A DNA stretch of 64,000 nucleotides from Taenia hydatigena (Eukaryota; Platyhelminthes; Cestoda; Cyclophyllidea; Taeniidae): assembly GCA_036345935.2 (NCBI GenBank), contig JADWOT020000003.1, positions 16,944,509 through 17,008,508 on the forward strand, read 5' to 3'. Every line of letters starts with the position of its first letter. Position 1 is the first letter of the stretch. The notes below the pieces were generated by a model. The model saw nothing but the letters and a program-made list of their open reading frames with translations, was not told the DNA's origin and ran no database searches. This document shows, piece after piece, positions 28,733 to 41,611 of the stretch. Made by a program: the position numbers and the translations under genes.

Positions 28733-29598
28733 GAGGCCTTTTGTGATTTTAAAATTTGAGTTCCTTTGCCATTATTCGGTGTCATCTGCCAGCAGCACCT
28801 TTTTAGGATCTCTAGCCACACCATCACTCAGGAGGCGGGAATGTGTGAGACAAACATCGTTTTTTTTAAACCAAGTAAAAAAAAAGATCATATAGAAGAC
28901 AGTCAAATGTGTTGATGGTTTAAATTTTGTTCACAGATTAACTAGCTATGTTTTTACATAAAATAATTCCGCCATTTACGGTCGAATTCTCCCACAACTC
29001 TCTTTTTCACCTCGTATATGGTTGAAAAAGCGTCCTCCACCCCGTGGTAAAATCACTTACATCCCACGCGCTAGCTAAATTCACACAGCATCAATCGGAA
29101 GCCTAAGATCTCGGACTTGGAGGACATCATGGCTGAAATTGTTGCTAAAATTCGACTACCTTTGTAATGTTTACACCAATTTAAGCGTCGTGATCCAGAG
29201 AGGGCGGAATTGCCTTACTGCGGTAGGTATATATGAAGGCGGGTGGGTGCAAATTTTAAAAAAAATGTGGAGGCTACCTTATCATAACGCGGTCAGTGGC
29301 GTTAAGTGCATAAATTCCTCCATATTTCAGCACAAGATGTTTGCTAGAAGCATTAGGTGTTAGACAAAGTCATCTACTGCCCCATCATCGATTCCAGTGA
29401 CCGCTACAATGGTGGAACTTCCCAGGCATGACTATTCTAGCACTGGTATAAATCGCACCTGTTGTCTCTGCGAACACCTGACGAGCAATGTCTCTGCCAT
29501 CGCCCTGTATTGCATATTCCCGCGCATACCTTTTTCCAGACCCGTGTTTTGTATGTGTAGGTCCGTAGAGCCCTCCTTTCCCGAAAAGAACAGGTGTG

Positions 29599-29600
<2 letters not shown>

Positions 29601-29629
<29 letters not shown>
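29601..29629. repeat. (GT)n microsatellite
   Basis: A pure GT run of about 29 bp, directly followed by GGACGTGTATGC. A short CTACTACTACTAC run lies about 95 bp further on, near 29722. Confidence 0.95.
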
Positions 29630-30233
29630 GACGTGTATGCATATGTATGCTAAGGACCATATGACAGCAGTTGTCATTTCCTCTTTTGACCACTTGTAGG
29701 AATTACCCATCACCGCGGCCGCTACTACTACTACTACCGCTGTCTTGGGCACTGCAGTGGGCGATGTCTTGATAGCTGTGGCAGTACTTACCTACTGCGT
29801 CAGAATCCCTAAGTCTTTGTGCCTCAATCTTACTCTCTCTGTTAAATAGCTTCGAACGATAAGGGTTTTGAAGGAAGTGGGGCTGATTTGTTCTCCACCG
29901 TAGAAATAATGGTTATGCTACAATTTGTTCTTGCTTCCGTTGGAAAAATAATGCTTTACGCATATAAAAAGAGGATCGAAATATGATCGGCAATTATTGG
30001 TTTCTGAAAACGTCTGCAAAATTTAACTGTTTCCTCATCCTAATGTAATCTCGGACACCAGCAGTTGTCCGACCAGTTAAGTAGCTGCTCTATATAACTA
30101 AAAAATGCGTCCATTCTTACACTTGAGACTATAAACAACTTTACACGCTTTTCTACAATGTTATAAGCTTAATTACTCCGTGTGTAATGCGAATTTTTTG
30201 ACTCATTTAGTACACATTGGTGAACTAAACCTA

Positions 30234-30251
30234 CGTCACGTATGTGTGACG
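30234..30251. repeat. Copy of the recurring palindromic motif (near-perfect)
   Basis: CGTCACGTATGTGTGACG is an 18-bp imperfect palindrome, one of the two best copies together with 41612-41629. It lies in gene-free DNA. Confidence 0.55.
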
Positions 30252-33200
30252 CGTGTGGCCCTCATATCAAATCAAGTTGATATTCCCCTTTATAAATTCG
30301 ACCAAATTAAACCACAAAATCACATAGGTTTTTGTGGCAAAATAAGGCTTTACAATTGAAAAAAGGCTAAGAACTCCACTGAAAACAATCGAAATCAAAT
30401 GATGGACCTAACGAAACTGGAATATGCAAATATGCCAATCCAAAATGTTTAAACGGACAACTAGCACTTCCTTTATCCTTGTTGAACATAATGCCATTAT
30501 TGTCACTTAAACGAGGTCGAGCCATAAACAGGTTGACTAAATTTAAATCAGTAGTGTGGCTTAAGGGTTGTAGTCTCGGTCTGAGGTCAATGAAGTTTAT
30601 TGGTCAAAGTATTGCGACAACTAAGATCATGACAGTGATCCATTTCCCTGCAATATCCTGGTCCGGAACGAAGTCTAAAGGGGAACAACAAACCCTCACC
30701 ACTTGGCAGCGTTTAGCCGCTTCAATTTCCGCCATCTACCAGATAAACAAGCAATAAATTTATGTATCAAAACCCACGATTGCAAGGGACCGCACTGTTG
30801 ATTAGAGCCGCTCAAGGTCATGACCTTCACTCGAGAGGTGCTATCCCAGAAACTGGCCATAATTAAAGTGGATGTTACATACAATATTCTTGGTTCCTGA
30901 TTTCGATCCCCTCTTGTACACACATACACACACATCGTATTGACACGCGATATCACCTGTTGCTGTTCTGATAAGCATGTTTAACAATTTTGGTGGGGAG
31001 AGAGAGGGGAGCAGGGTACGCTCTATCTCCACCGAAACAGGTGACGTGCCCCCCACCTGGTATTCACCAACACTAGCAGCATCATCGCCATCATTGTTGC
31101 TGTGTCTGTTGATGTTGCCTCCATCACCCTACGCTTATTTGGCATTTTCTTTAAGCGCCTGTTCGAGGAGGGAGAGAGAGAGAGAGGGAGGCTGGTGTCA
31201 TGCATTGCGTGTTCTTTCACAATTAATGTCTGCCTGGAGTTGTGAATTTCTTGGTGTGTACTACAGGGTGCACTGATTTTGAATGCTTTCTGTCATTCCG
31301 TTTACGCCGTGTTCCATGTAAAATAACAGTCTCCACTCTTGTGATATGGGTTTAGCCCCTTTAAGGATTCATTTCATCAAGGGCAATAATTCACAAAATT
31401 AACGTTTATGTCCAAGAGTTTACATAGAGAGTGTGGAACTTGGGGTTTCGGGGGGACAAATCTGGAAGTATCCTAGAATGAGAGTCTTTCAAAGAACGGT
31501 GGCACGAGCTTAGAACAAAGCGTGAGGGGAAAATTTCCCAACTAGGTTATCGCTCTGGATGGCAAAGATCTTAGGTTAATCCTACTTAAAACGCTTTCTC
31601 TATCTCATGGCAATTCGACCTCCACGCTGCTGCTACTAGTTCTCCATCTCGTGTGTAGTCAAGTCTCGAAAGATCATCCATTTGAGCAACTTCACCTCGG
31701 ACAAGCCACAATCCAACAGCAGGCTGATGGATGCATAGATAGGGCAATTGCGAGTTGGGTTTTAAGTGTTTCCATTGAAGAGACCAATTTTTTGGTAATT
31801 AAAGGATCGTTGGATCTGAGTTCCACCCGTGGCATTATGGGTGGCCACTTGCGGGTGTGCGTGTGTGCATATGTGTGTGCGCTATAAATTAGAGGTAGGA
31901 GTGGAGGTAAAGAGGGTGATAGAATGAGGGTGAAGGGTAAGAGGGTGCGAGAGTGAGGTAGATATGACGGGAAAAACACGTAAGCAAACAGCAACAGCCG
32001 TCGCAAACAGTCATTAGTTGGATCCAGCGTGCTATCCAGCCAGAGCCAGGTAGCCAGCCAACCAGCCACCCATCAACCCACGCTTGCACGCATAAATGCA
32101 TTGTCAATGGAGGGGAAGGCACGAATTCGCACTGCAGGGGCGCTCATGAGCTCCTGCTACTGCATCTACGCAAATGTGTTGCAACAATTGTTCTTACCCG
32201 TCACTGCCCCTCGCTCATGTTTCACGTCCGTGTAGGTAAGAGGGTGGGGAGTGTGGGAGTACGAGGCTGGAACAGGTGACGCCTAAAAATTCCCTTCTCT
32301 AGCCCTCCCGTTCGCCCGCACGCCCGCTTGCCTGCCTGTTTTAGGGACACACAGGTGTGCGGACGTGTGTTCGCGTTTTGTAGGTTCTCCTGCTGTTGCT
32401 GCTACTAGTTCCACTACTACTACCACCATGACTACACGAGTCTGACTTTTTTTGCCCACTGCAACAGTAATTAACAGCTGTCCTCTCTACCTCTCTCATC
32501 CCTCGCTGTCGGTGTGTTCCCTGACTGCGCATATTTCTTCCAATACAGGAGTAGAAGACAAAAAGAAGAAAAAGACTAGCTTTTGATGCCAGTGGTGACA
32601 ATAACCATTCCGCCACATCTGTGTGCTCAAGAGGGATTCATGTGTGAAGTGCCCGGTGCTACTTAAACTGCGATTATTTTGTGCCAACCGAGCTTACTCT
32701 AGCAACCAAGCCTCTCCCGATCAAAAGGATGTCAATCAAATCCGTCATTAGATCGAATTTTGAGTAGAATTATGGCATCGGTGGGTGGTGGGGAGGATGG
32801 GGTAGGTCGGAATAGGAAGATTAATATGACTCCATAGGCAGGCGTCTGTGTGTGTGTTTGCGTGCATAGAATTTCACCACGCAACTGTTCAAACGGGTAA
32901 AATCAATCACTCCCTTCTTCTCCTCCTCCTACAGCATTTTATGGCCTTCTTTTTCAATTAAACCTATAAATTATGCCCCGAGGTGCAACAGGCAAGCCCA
33001 GGTGCCTACCCATGCGTGCGAGCATGTAAGCTGCGTGTGTGTGTGTGATGTCCACAGTCAGGTGGTTGAAACAGTTGCCGAAGCATCCCTCTCTCTCCCG
33101 TCTTCCCTCTCACTCTTTCTCACTCTCGCCCGCGCTCTCTCCCTCTCACGAAGGTGCAAACCCGCACGCATACCCACAGGTGTGGGCATGCAACCGGCCC

Positions 33201-34010
33201 CTCTTTGCCCTCCCCACCCTCTCCGTTCACCCATAAGCTCGACCAACACACCAGCCAACCAGCCAGTCAGGGTAAGCAAGTAGTCATTATATTCCAATTG
33301 CATCGTATTCACGCACGTCGGCGGCACACGTTTGGGGAGGAGGGGGAGGAAAAGTAACCACTCGGGGTGCGCCTTTCACCAATCATACACACCGCACACT
33401 ATGGGGCTGGAAAACACCGCGTCCACCGCTCTCTGGGTGGCGAAATTGCCTACCTTTTTTGGGTGCTTAAGCACTCATTTCCATCACTTCTTTCGTGATC
33501 CATGACGTGATAATTGACGCGGCTTGACAAACCTTGACTATACGAGCATTGAAAAGACTAATTAAGCTTTCCAACTTCCCGTAGACAGCTTGGCTCGTGA
33601 TTTTAACGATTTGTTTATCAAGATTGGTTTTGAAAGGATTTTCAGGATGTTTTACTACTTATTAACAATTCAGTTTGTGAATTCAGACACTAGGGATTAA
33701 CCAGGATGCTTGCCATTTGAACGTCAGCTGCGATTTGATGGAACATAATAAGACACCGACTTCAGTTGGGACAAGGAGCTTCTAGAATGAGGTAGACAAA
33801 TTATCAACTTTGACCTTGACAGGTCCTAGTTTGCCACCAAATTCTCAGGAAAGAGCAAGCCACTAGTTGGAGTTAATTATTTGACTAAATCAACTGCTTT
33901 TCGCTAACCGAGACATCATCCGACATCTGCCTTGACAGTTCAAAGTCAACCCCTCTGTGTATGACGCAAATTGGTGGGCTCAGTCGGAGTAGACTGGTAA
34001 ACTTTACCCT

Positions 34011-34030
34011 GCCACATATGTGTGATACGC
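34011..34030. repeat. Copy of the recurring palindromic motif
   Basis: GCCACATATGTGTGATACGC shares the CACATATGTG core and the flanking GTGAY-GC seen in the other copies. Confidence 0.45.
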
Positions 34031-35018
34031 AGGCGACGAACGTGTTAGGTCAAGCAAATGTCCCTCCCCACAGAGTCTGCTAATAATACACCACAGAAGC
34101 TGTCGTGCAAAAGCCTGAGGTTTTATGGTGAAGGGGAGGACTGAGAAGTTCAATCAACGAGGAGGCTCAAAATTAGGTGTACTTTATGGAAACTAAAATG
34201 CTAAAAGTGGGCATACGTTATTTCTAAATAAACGGAGCATATCGCAATATGCAGTTAAGGGCCGTATGGAGCTACGCATACATAATGACCTCATTTTCCT
34301 GTCTGACAGCTGCATGACAAATGCGATGTGTTTATGAGGGCTAGCAAACTACTAAAACTAAATATTGGATGACAAACAGATTGGTTGAGTTGAAAGCAAT
34401 AAAATAGGTGTGTGAGAAGGTCTCGGTCTAAGGGTAATAACATTCTTGTAGTTTTTTGTCAGCATTGATTTACTTATTCCCCCTTTACAAGCTAGCGGTC
34501 TAGTCGCCACTGCGACCCCGTCAAACCGAGTGTCAAGAAATTAGTCTCAAAGAGGAGATGCAAAAAACCAAAGCGAGACTAGTTGGAAGGGATGCAAATA
34601 TTTCTACTTTAGAAATTTGCCTTCCTGATCAAAACTGGACAGGAGTATTAACCTGGCAGCTTGAAATCGGTTTCGCGCATAAGCAATCAATGATGGGATA
34701 CGGTACCGGGGATCGCAACCAACCGGCCACCAAAACTTTCAAAATTCCGCCCTCTGGCTACTTTTTCACACCTCTGACAAGAATTCGAAAAAGCACATCT
34801 GAAGACCTCACAGCCTTTGAACACTTAAAAAAGTCCTCAGGTAAGGCAACCAATCAAAACGTACTACTCGCCGTCCTCCCCTCTTGTCAACACCGAGCTA
34901 ACAAAGTACCGAAAAAATCAGAGGCCATCTCAATCTTATCACATTCAAATGGGAGATTCTGCAGGCAAACTATCATCAAGAGGTGCATTGTCCACAGTTC
35001 CTTAAAGTTATGGCCATT

Positions 35019-35024
35019 TTATTT
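35019..35024 (-). terminator. Candidate polyadenylation signal of the Snail gene
   Basis: AATAAA on the minus strand, about 280 nt beyond the Snail stop codon at 35304-35306. It is the first clear AATAAA downstream of the stop. Not confirmed by any transcript evidence. Confidence 0.4.
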
Positions 35025-35303
35025 GGCAGAGAGACATTAATAATTAAGCTGAGCACTGACAATAAACTTCCTAGTGTTATGGATTTTAATGTGTCAAAAC
35101 GATGTTTTTCATTTATCCTCCACAAGATCAAGTTTCTACATACGTTCTCCATCATTCCTTCATCCCTTAATTAAGTGATAAAAATCACAGACTTAGCATG
35201 ATCGATCAGCATGAAATATCTTCAAAATGCCTCTCTTTAATTCATTCTCTTTTCAAATTACAAACAAAACTCAGGAGAATATTGACGCTGGGTTCCACTG
35301 AAG

Positions 35304-36950
35304 TTAAGAGGAGTCGACGTGTTCAGGTGGTGGTGGTGGTTGTGGCGGCGGCAGCGGCGAACCCGCAGACATCTGTGTGGAACATCCTGAACGAGTGTGT
35401 TTTGTTAGGAGACCCATTCTCGAGAAGGTCTTGCCACACTCCTCACAGCGATACCGCTTCACCTCCGAGTGTGTTTGCATGTGTGCTCGTAGATTTGATC
35501 GATCTGCGAAGGCTCTTTGACACACCCGACAGGCAAACGGTTTCTCACCTGCCAAAAGAAAGTCACAACCGCCTCATTATGCAACGCCTTGATGGCCTAG
35601 AAAGCGAGTGGAGTTTGAAAATTTGACACACCTGTATGCGTCCGCAGATGGCCATTTAGGAGCCACATGCGGGAAAACGCCTTTCCACAGATGTTGCATT
35701 TGCAGGGTAGAGTGTGCGTCCGGATATGCATCTTTAGTGCTGACATGGAGTAGTAGATTTTGGCACAAACGTGACAGGTGTATTGCCGTGAAGTTGCCGA
35801 TGAAGTTGGCGATGGTGATGACGCTTGTTCGTCTGGGTCTAGACTTTCAGGAGAAGGTGGAGTTAGCCTTCCGCTGTCCACTCTGGAACACTGATTTTGG
35901 TGCCGCTGAAGACCCGTCTTTGTGACGTAGCTTCGTCCACAGAAGGTGCATTCAAAACAAGTCTTCGCTGGCCGCGTACTCTCGTCTGGAAGTTGGCCCA
36001 ATAGGTGGGGTATTGAAAAATTGCTGTATTTAGGGGGCTTCTCTTTTGAAAGATCTATGGGAGGCTGCTGGGATGATTGATTGTCCTGAACCGAGGGCAG
36101 GAATGCGAAGGCGAGCCATGGCGGTGGTGGAATCTGCTTGGGGTTTCCACTGGAGAGGTTCTGGAATGATGGCGGCGAATCACGACCGGCTTCCCCATCT
36201 GCATAGGTGGTAAGGTTTGCCAAATCAGGCGCCGTAGAATCCATAAATAAGTGATGCAGTGCGATGCAATGAAGCGGCGTGGGAAGTAAACTTTTCGATC
36301 CCACGAAAGTATGAAAAATGTCTTGCCTAGTCTTTTCTCTCCTCCCCTTTCCCCACTCTCACTCGTCAAAATTACAGCCACTATCCCCGATCAGACAGGT
36401 GGATTCCGTTTGATTCCCCTCTCTAGTTATTGTGGGACAGACGGAGGGAGAAAGGGGCGGTGATTTATTGATTCTGTTGTCAACTCACCGCAGGTGCGAC
36501 TTAAATTCTCATAGCAGGTGGTCCCACAAAAGGTGCTAGCGTACCCAAACCCCCTCCGTCACCTCCTGTTCTTTTTTCTAACCTAGACAAATTTTGAGCT
36601 GTCGGTTCGGCTCGCAAATCTCAACGCTATCGGCAGATGGTCAAGCTCATGAATTCCCCTTTCCCATGTGCTGCTTAACTTCAAACTGCAAAAATGTGCA
36701 CTTGCAACTCACCGGTTAATTTGGGTACAGATATAGTTTCCGAGGGCTCAGGAGAAACTCGTTTAGAGAGAATTGTTAAGGCGTGATGCAGCAGGGAAGA
36801 AGCATTGAGTTGTTTTTGAAGCACCATTTCACCCATTTGGGGGGTTGGACCAACCAGCGAGAATGCATTGCTCCACACCATTTGAAAGACATCAGGCTGT
36901 TCGCCCTTCACCGTTGGTAAAACACTGTCGGAATCAAGAGCCGACCACAT
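35304..36950 (-). CDS. snail: Snail-family C2H2 zinc-finger transcriptional repressor
   Basis: Three exons (36950-36713, 36198-35632, 35548-35304) joined in phase give 349 residues. Five C-terminal zinc fingers start near residues 161, 219, 247, 273 and 301; the last ends in CX-type HTRSGC, as in Snail proteins. HIRTHTLPC between fingers two and three, [18 protein letters not shown] and [10 protein letters not shown] are Snail/Slug rather than Scratch hallmarks. A PIDLS motif at residues 126-130 matches the CtBP co-repressor docking site PxDLS known from Drosophila Snail. There is no N-terminal SNAG motif (MPRSF-type). Nuclear; binds CAGGTG E-boxes and represses targets in mesoderm, neural and cell-movement programmes. 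The tail is proline-rich (a PPPQPPPPP run from a GGT-type repeat). Finger four begins after the last intron, at the GEKPF linker. Introns are 514 and 83 bp. Confidence 0.93.
36396..36520. promoter_or_regulatory. Three CAGGTG sites in the first Snail intron
   Basis: CAGGTG occurs at 36396-36401, 36491-36496 and 36515-36520, within 125 bp of the first intron. CAGGTG is the sequence bound by Snail proteins, so autoregulation is possible. Inferred from motif only. Confidence 0.35.
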
Positions 36951-36980
36951 TTTGCTGTGGCCAAGTAAGCCATGCTAGCG

Positions 36981-37109
36981 CTATTTATAACGCCAACGCT
37001 GGTTCGCGCGGCAACCTCGACCACTCGCGTGCAAGCTGTAATCTGATTGGTCAACGGGCAAAAAGAGTTTGCGCGCGTATGAGTTCACGCCACATTATTG
37101 TCCAATCAG
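36981..37109 (-). promoter_or_regulatory. Putative Snail core promoter: TATA box and two opposed CCAAT boxes
   Basis: On the minus strand TTATAAATAG lies at 36990-36981. An ACCAATCAG box (minus, 37051-37043) and an oppositely oriented TCCAATCAG box (plus, 37101-37109) lie about 55 and 110 bp further upstream. Both fit the NF-Y consensus. The TATA box is only about 30 bp from the first in-frame ATG (36950), so either the 5' UTR is nearly absent or translation starts at a later codon, for example Met24 or Met39 in exon 1. Confidence 0.55.
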
Positions 37110-38251
37110 CAAGGGCCTAGTAAATGTAAATAGTCAAGAAGAGGCCGTGCTTCAATGGGTTTTGGACAGAATTATCTCTAGAATTTTTGCGCAACATTGT
37201 ATCCACCAAGTGGTCTTGTTTTATTGACGACATTTAATCCTAATGTATAACTTTCGGTCAGACCTGTAAAGCAGTTACTCACTCTATATGGAATGTTACG
37301 TCCATTTACGACCGCAAAACATTCGCGTGGACGAAAATCCAATACGCGTTGAAACACGCTTCGTATGCGGTTGGCTGCACCAAATAAGTTGATTCATCGC
37401 GTTGAAACAGAGGCTTCACTTTCGCTTTGTATCATTCGCTTATCCACATCTTTTGTTGATTTAGTGGTGTCTGGTCCAGGAAACGGTTGGATTTACTAGT
37501 GTTGCTTTGAGAAAAAATAAGATTCCTTTTCGGAGCGTTTCAAACCTCGGTCTGATTCGCAACAAAATACGAGTGAATGCCAATATCATTATTAGCTATC
37601 TTTTTTATGCTAGCCTCACACATATGACAATCAGGCTTCCTCGTCTGCTCAGGTTTTAAAAGAAATAAACTTGTCATATTAAGCTAACAAACCAGTCAGT
37701 TCGAGATGATTGATTCTTTGAAATCAGACGTGAGATGTCGCACCTTTCAAGAGGCTGAGAAGTAGCCCGACTACTACCGTTTCATTGTTCTGCAGTGATA
37801 CCAACCGCTGCTAGTTTTTAGCTAGCACGCAACAGACAAATTAAAATTATTGCTATCAGTCGAGAGCATCTTGTGCACTTGGTTTGCATTATGAGCTCAT
37901 CCGGTCTGTTCACTGGTAAAGCTCGCATGTCAAGTATTGCTGACTCAGGTTGATGTCAGATCTGCTTGTAGATTTGATAATTGTGGTGTTGATTCAGCAG
38001 TCTCTAAATTTTCTTACTGGAAATCGCATGACAAAAGATGTTTCGCACTCACTTTTTAAGCTGAATATAATGCTTAATTTGAATTAGACGAACATACATT
38101 TTGATAACAGGGAATTTCGACTAACCGAGTACTCAGTGTTGCATAGAATTTTATTCAACATTTATGCAGACTTAAAATACTTCTTCCAAAGTACAAAAAC
38201 TACAAAATCGGAGGAAAGCACAGATGGGACTTGCATCTTGTAGGGTCAGTT

Positions 38252-38436
38252 GTAGCGTCCTTGAGGCTCTCTTGAGGCAAAAGAAGGCAGAATACCAGAG
38301 TAGAACATATATATTCAACAGGCAGAGGGAAATGGGCTGCTGGCATAACCCGGAGGCCAGCCTACGCAGCTAGGACAATGTGGCCACCTCTGTGACTCTG
38401 ACCGAAACCGGTTGTTCGGATGAACAATTCATTACA
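38252..38436 (+). repeat. Dispersed ~180-bp repeat, copy C
   Basis: It starts TGTAGCGTCCTTGAGGCTCT and keeps the blocks AGAAGGCAGAATACCAG, GGCTGCTGGCATAACCCGGA, GGCCAGCCTACGCAGCTAGG and TGACTCTGACCGAAACCGG. It is one of the best preserved copies, with point differences only relative to 60801 over most of its length. Confidence 0.88.
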
Positions 38437-38860
38437 TCAGTACACTTCATTCATTCCATTGCTTCCATTATATGCCTTCTAGTTTCCACCTAATACACTA
38501 TGACTTGCACTTATGAAAGGGGATTTTCTCAGAAACATGAAATCCCAGAGTTTGCCAAATCCCACATTTTCATTGGCTACTTCCAAGTTGGTTGTGATTT
38601 TCAATCAACGACTAAAATTCATGGAAAACCTGTACTAGTTAGAGAGCAGTCCATTATAGAATCTGACCCCCACTCCTTCTCCCCCTTCCCCATAGAGCCG
38701 GTAACGGTTGTAACAACGAGGTCAAAGGTGCCAAAAGCACCACCAAAATTTAACACTTGGATGCACAGATAGAGAACGAGGGGAATAGAAATGGGCGGTC
38801 CACTTTTAATGCTCTACGTCATGCACAGAGAGAGAGAGTGAAACAGCTGACGCCGCTAAC

Positions 38861-38861
<1 letters not shown>

Positions 38862-38892
<31 letters not shown>
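38862..38892. repeat. (TG)n microsatellite
   Basis: A pure TG run of about 30 bp, preceded 35 bp upstream by a short AGAGAGAG stretch. Confidence 0.95.
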
Positions 38893-38895
<3 letters not shown>

Positions 38896-40393
38896 GTTTG
38901 TGTGTGGTGCGGTACGTTAGTTAATGCAACTACTTTCGATAATTCCCCCGCCTCTCCGCTTCCATGCGAGCGACAACACAAATGGGCGATTAGTGCAGGC
39001 AGACAAGAGGGGCGGAGGTTTATGGGAGAAACTTCAAGGTGAACTTGGGGTACCTTCCTCTCGCTGCACAAACGAAATGAAAATCCAACGACTTCACGTC
39101 AATTAGCGACAGTTGAAATAAGCCCTCTCGCCCTCCTTCGCTCTCGCTCCACTCGTTCACCTGAGGCATTTGTGCGTGCTGAACTGAGTGAAAAAGGCAT
39201 AAGAATGGCATGGTAATCGAAACTCTGTGTCCATTGGTTATACCATACAGTTTTGAATAACTGATTGTCACTGCCGTTGTCACCAACGGTGATTCTGTCA
39301 AAAATATCCATCAGCGAAACAACTTCCCTCAAATTTTCCGCACTTTGTGCTTTGAGGACGATGGCATCGATCCAGTATTCGTTGAGGTCTCCACTCAGGG
39401 TCGTCATCACGAGCCATACGAGTCGCTCACGCTTGCAATGCTGAATTATAAGCTATTCAAAGCTACATATATTTGTCACAGAACATGTACCCATCCTTTC
39501 ACTTTATTATTTTCATTGATTTGTTTTCGATGCGATGTTGGATTTCATCAGGCAAGATTAATTGGGTTAGAGGACGGCGCCCAAATACCATGGAAAACTT
39601 GTGCACATGTGGCGTTGATAGTACCCGTTACAACCAGGAGGTCTATATTAAGATTTCTTAATTACTAAAGAATCGGTAATTCATAAGCAGAGTGTCTTTT
39701 TCTTAATTTACACAAAGCAATTTTGTCTATGCCATGGATTTACAAGTGCATTCACATGAATGAGGAAGGGTCGGAAAAAACAGAGACAAGGACTCATTTT
39801 TGGAAAAAAATAAGAACATCAATGGTAAACTTCAATAATTGTTTTTAACCTTTGATTATTTGTTTAACTTTTCGTATTTGTTTTGCGGGCACTTTAGGCC
39901 CTACCCTTGTACTTCTGTCGGGGGGTGAAGTCTCCAGGCCTAGCCAGTAGCCCGGCAATTCTTCTGTGCGTCGATAGTATATCTAGTCCGAGTATTATCT
40001 CTTCTCAAGTCTTAAAGCACGACTCGTAAGTTAATGGAAAAAGCAGCTCTGCCAATACATCTAGCATGGAACTGTTTTTAGATGCGGCATTCAGTTGTAA
40101 TTTTACCGTGGCAGTTTAAGTGAAATATCCAGTGTAAATTCAAAGACCGATTATGGAGCAGTACTAGAGACGATGCTAAGTTTCAAAATAGGATTGACTT
40201 AAAATAGGATGGACTTTTACTTAACCAAAAGAGCAAATAAAAGTGAATGCATCTACTAAATTTGAAAGGACCTTAGCCAATGCAGTGCCTAGTTAAATTA
40301 AATTATTTTAAAGCATTCTTGATTAAGTTGAACTCAAGTAATCTGAAGTATCATTTGGAGCGGTCAGTCACCACAAGCTGAGAAATAACTCTT

Positions 40394-40410
40394 GCCACGC
40401 ATATGTGACG
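40394..40410. repeat. Copy of the recurring palindromic motif
   Basis: GCCACGCATATGTGACG, matching the consensus CGTCACACATATGTGACG at most positions. Confidence 0.45.
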
Positions 40411-40918
40411 CTAGCAGATAGCGTCAATTTCTAACTCCAATTGCTTTTACTAATTTTAAAATTGCTTCTTTTGCTCAAGCAGTCTCCCCACTCAAGTGCC
40501 CTCCGACATCAACATCGCGTTTAGATTGCCGGGACCTTCATAAGCATCGCCATACCCTAGTTGTTCAGTAGATGACGTTTTAGAGGACTACCAATCATAA
40601 ACTACGTAAATAACAGGATGTATAATGTCTACTTATTAGAATCGAGGGCAAAATCCGAGTGACCATAAAACCAACGCGTTTGAGAAGTCAACCTCCGACA
40701 TGCCACCTCGTTGTTCGCCCGAGCCTCGGAGTTAATTCACTTCAGGTATCTACTACCCACTTAGGAGGTTATTTAGCAACCAGAAATAACCTCTCCCACT
40801 ACAATGTTATGAACGCGGACTAGAAACAATAAATTGAATCCACCTCAGATTGGTAATGATGGGTGTTTGGCCCAAATCACGTGAGTGCAAAGTTGCCTGC
40901 AGCACGTTAGCTACACTA

Positions 40919-40936
40919 GCGTCATGCATGTGTGAC
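40919..40936. repeat. Copy of the recurring palindromic motif
   Basis: GCGTCATGCATGTGTGAC, a diverged copy about 510 bp from the one at 40394. Confidence 0.4.
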
Positions 40937-41611
40937 ATGTGTGTCTCAGCACTTGATGGAGCTCGTTTGTCGCCAATCACAGAACCAACAGCTCATTACG
41001 GTTTTGGGTTCGATGACAGTCACATTCATTTGTGTCGAGTGAGTTTCTCTTCCGATTCTGTTGGGAGGGCACGCGTTTACAGTAACTACCATACAAACAC
41101 GGATCCCTTGAAACCAGAGAGTCGGCGGCGACGGGAGGAAAGGGAGAAGGCGAGGGTAAAACGCAAAGTTGGCTAGATATTTTGGCCTAAAGGAGCCAAA
41201 ACGACGCAATTTTTACCCCCACACACCTATTAATCTAAAATCATGTCCCTCCCAAGTGTTGTTGTTCCTCGCGCTTCGGTATGGCTATAATTCAAATGGG
41301 GATGCGTAAGACGTGACTTCTTCCTCCTCTTCTTCTTTGTAATTTACGGACGCTTTTACTCTGAAGGCTGTGATTTGAGGGGACTTGTAAATGGCTTGTA
41401 AAGTGGTGTTAAGTCAAATGGCCTCCCAAAAGTCTCGTCGAGCTTGCCAATCACTCAAATTGCTGACATCCTTAACGGGATTTACGTCGCCAAAGTACTT
41501 TGAGCATTAAGTTTTTTTATTTTGTCGAAAATCTGGCCTAATTTGGATTCCATTAGGGTACTGCACACAATTTGAAATAAAAATGCAAACACAGACAAGC
41601 TTGTCTCCCCT

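Larger units (their letters stand above)
28733..35018. other. Gene-free region 3' of Snail, rich in simple repeats and CAGGTG sites
   Basis: About 6.3 kb with no supportable exon. It holds GT, GA and CTACTA repeats, strongly pyrimidine-rich runs at 33080-33150, one palindromic motif at 30234 and another at 34011, and a dense group of CAGGTG/CACCTG hexamers between 29456 and 33182. A 160-codon open frame at 34558-35040 (plus) has no recognisable domain and is compatible with chance. The stretch could contain cis-regulatory DNA for the Snail gene. Confidence 0.4.

Noticed and set aside
34558..35040. 160-codon plus-strand open frame
   Set aside because: No recognisable domain, no upstream promoter or splice support, and a few frames of this length are expected by chance in 64 kb.
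35608..35925. Plus-strand 105-codon frame
   Set aside because: Antisense shadow of the Snail zinc-finger exon.
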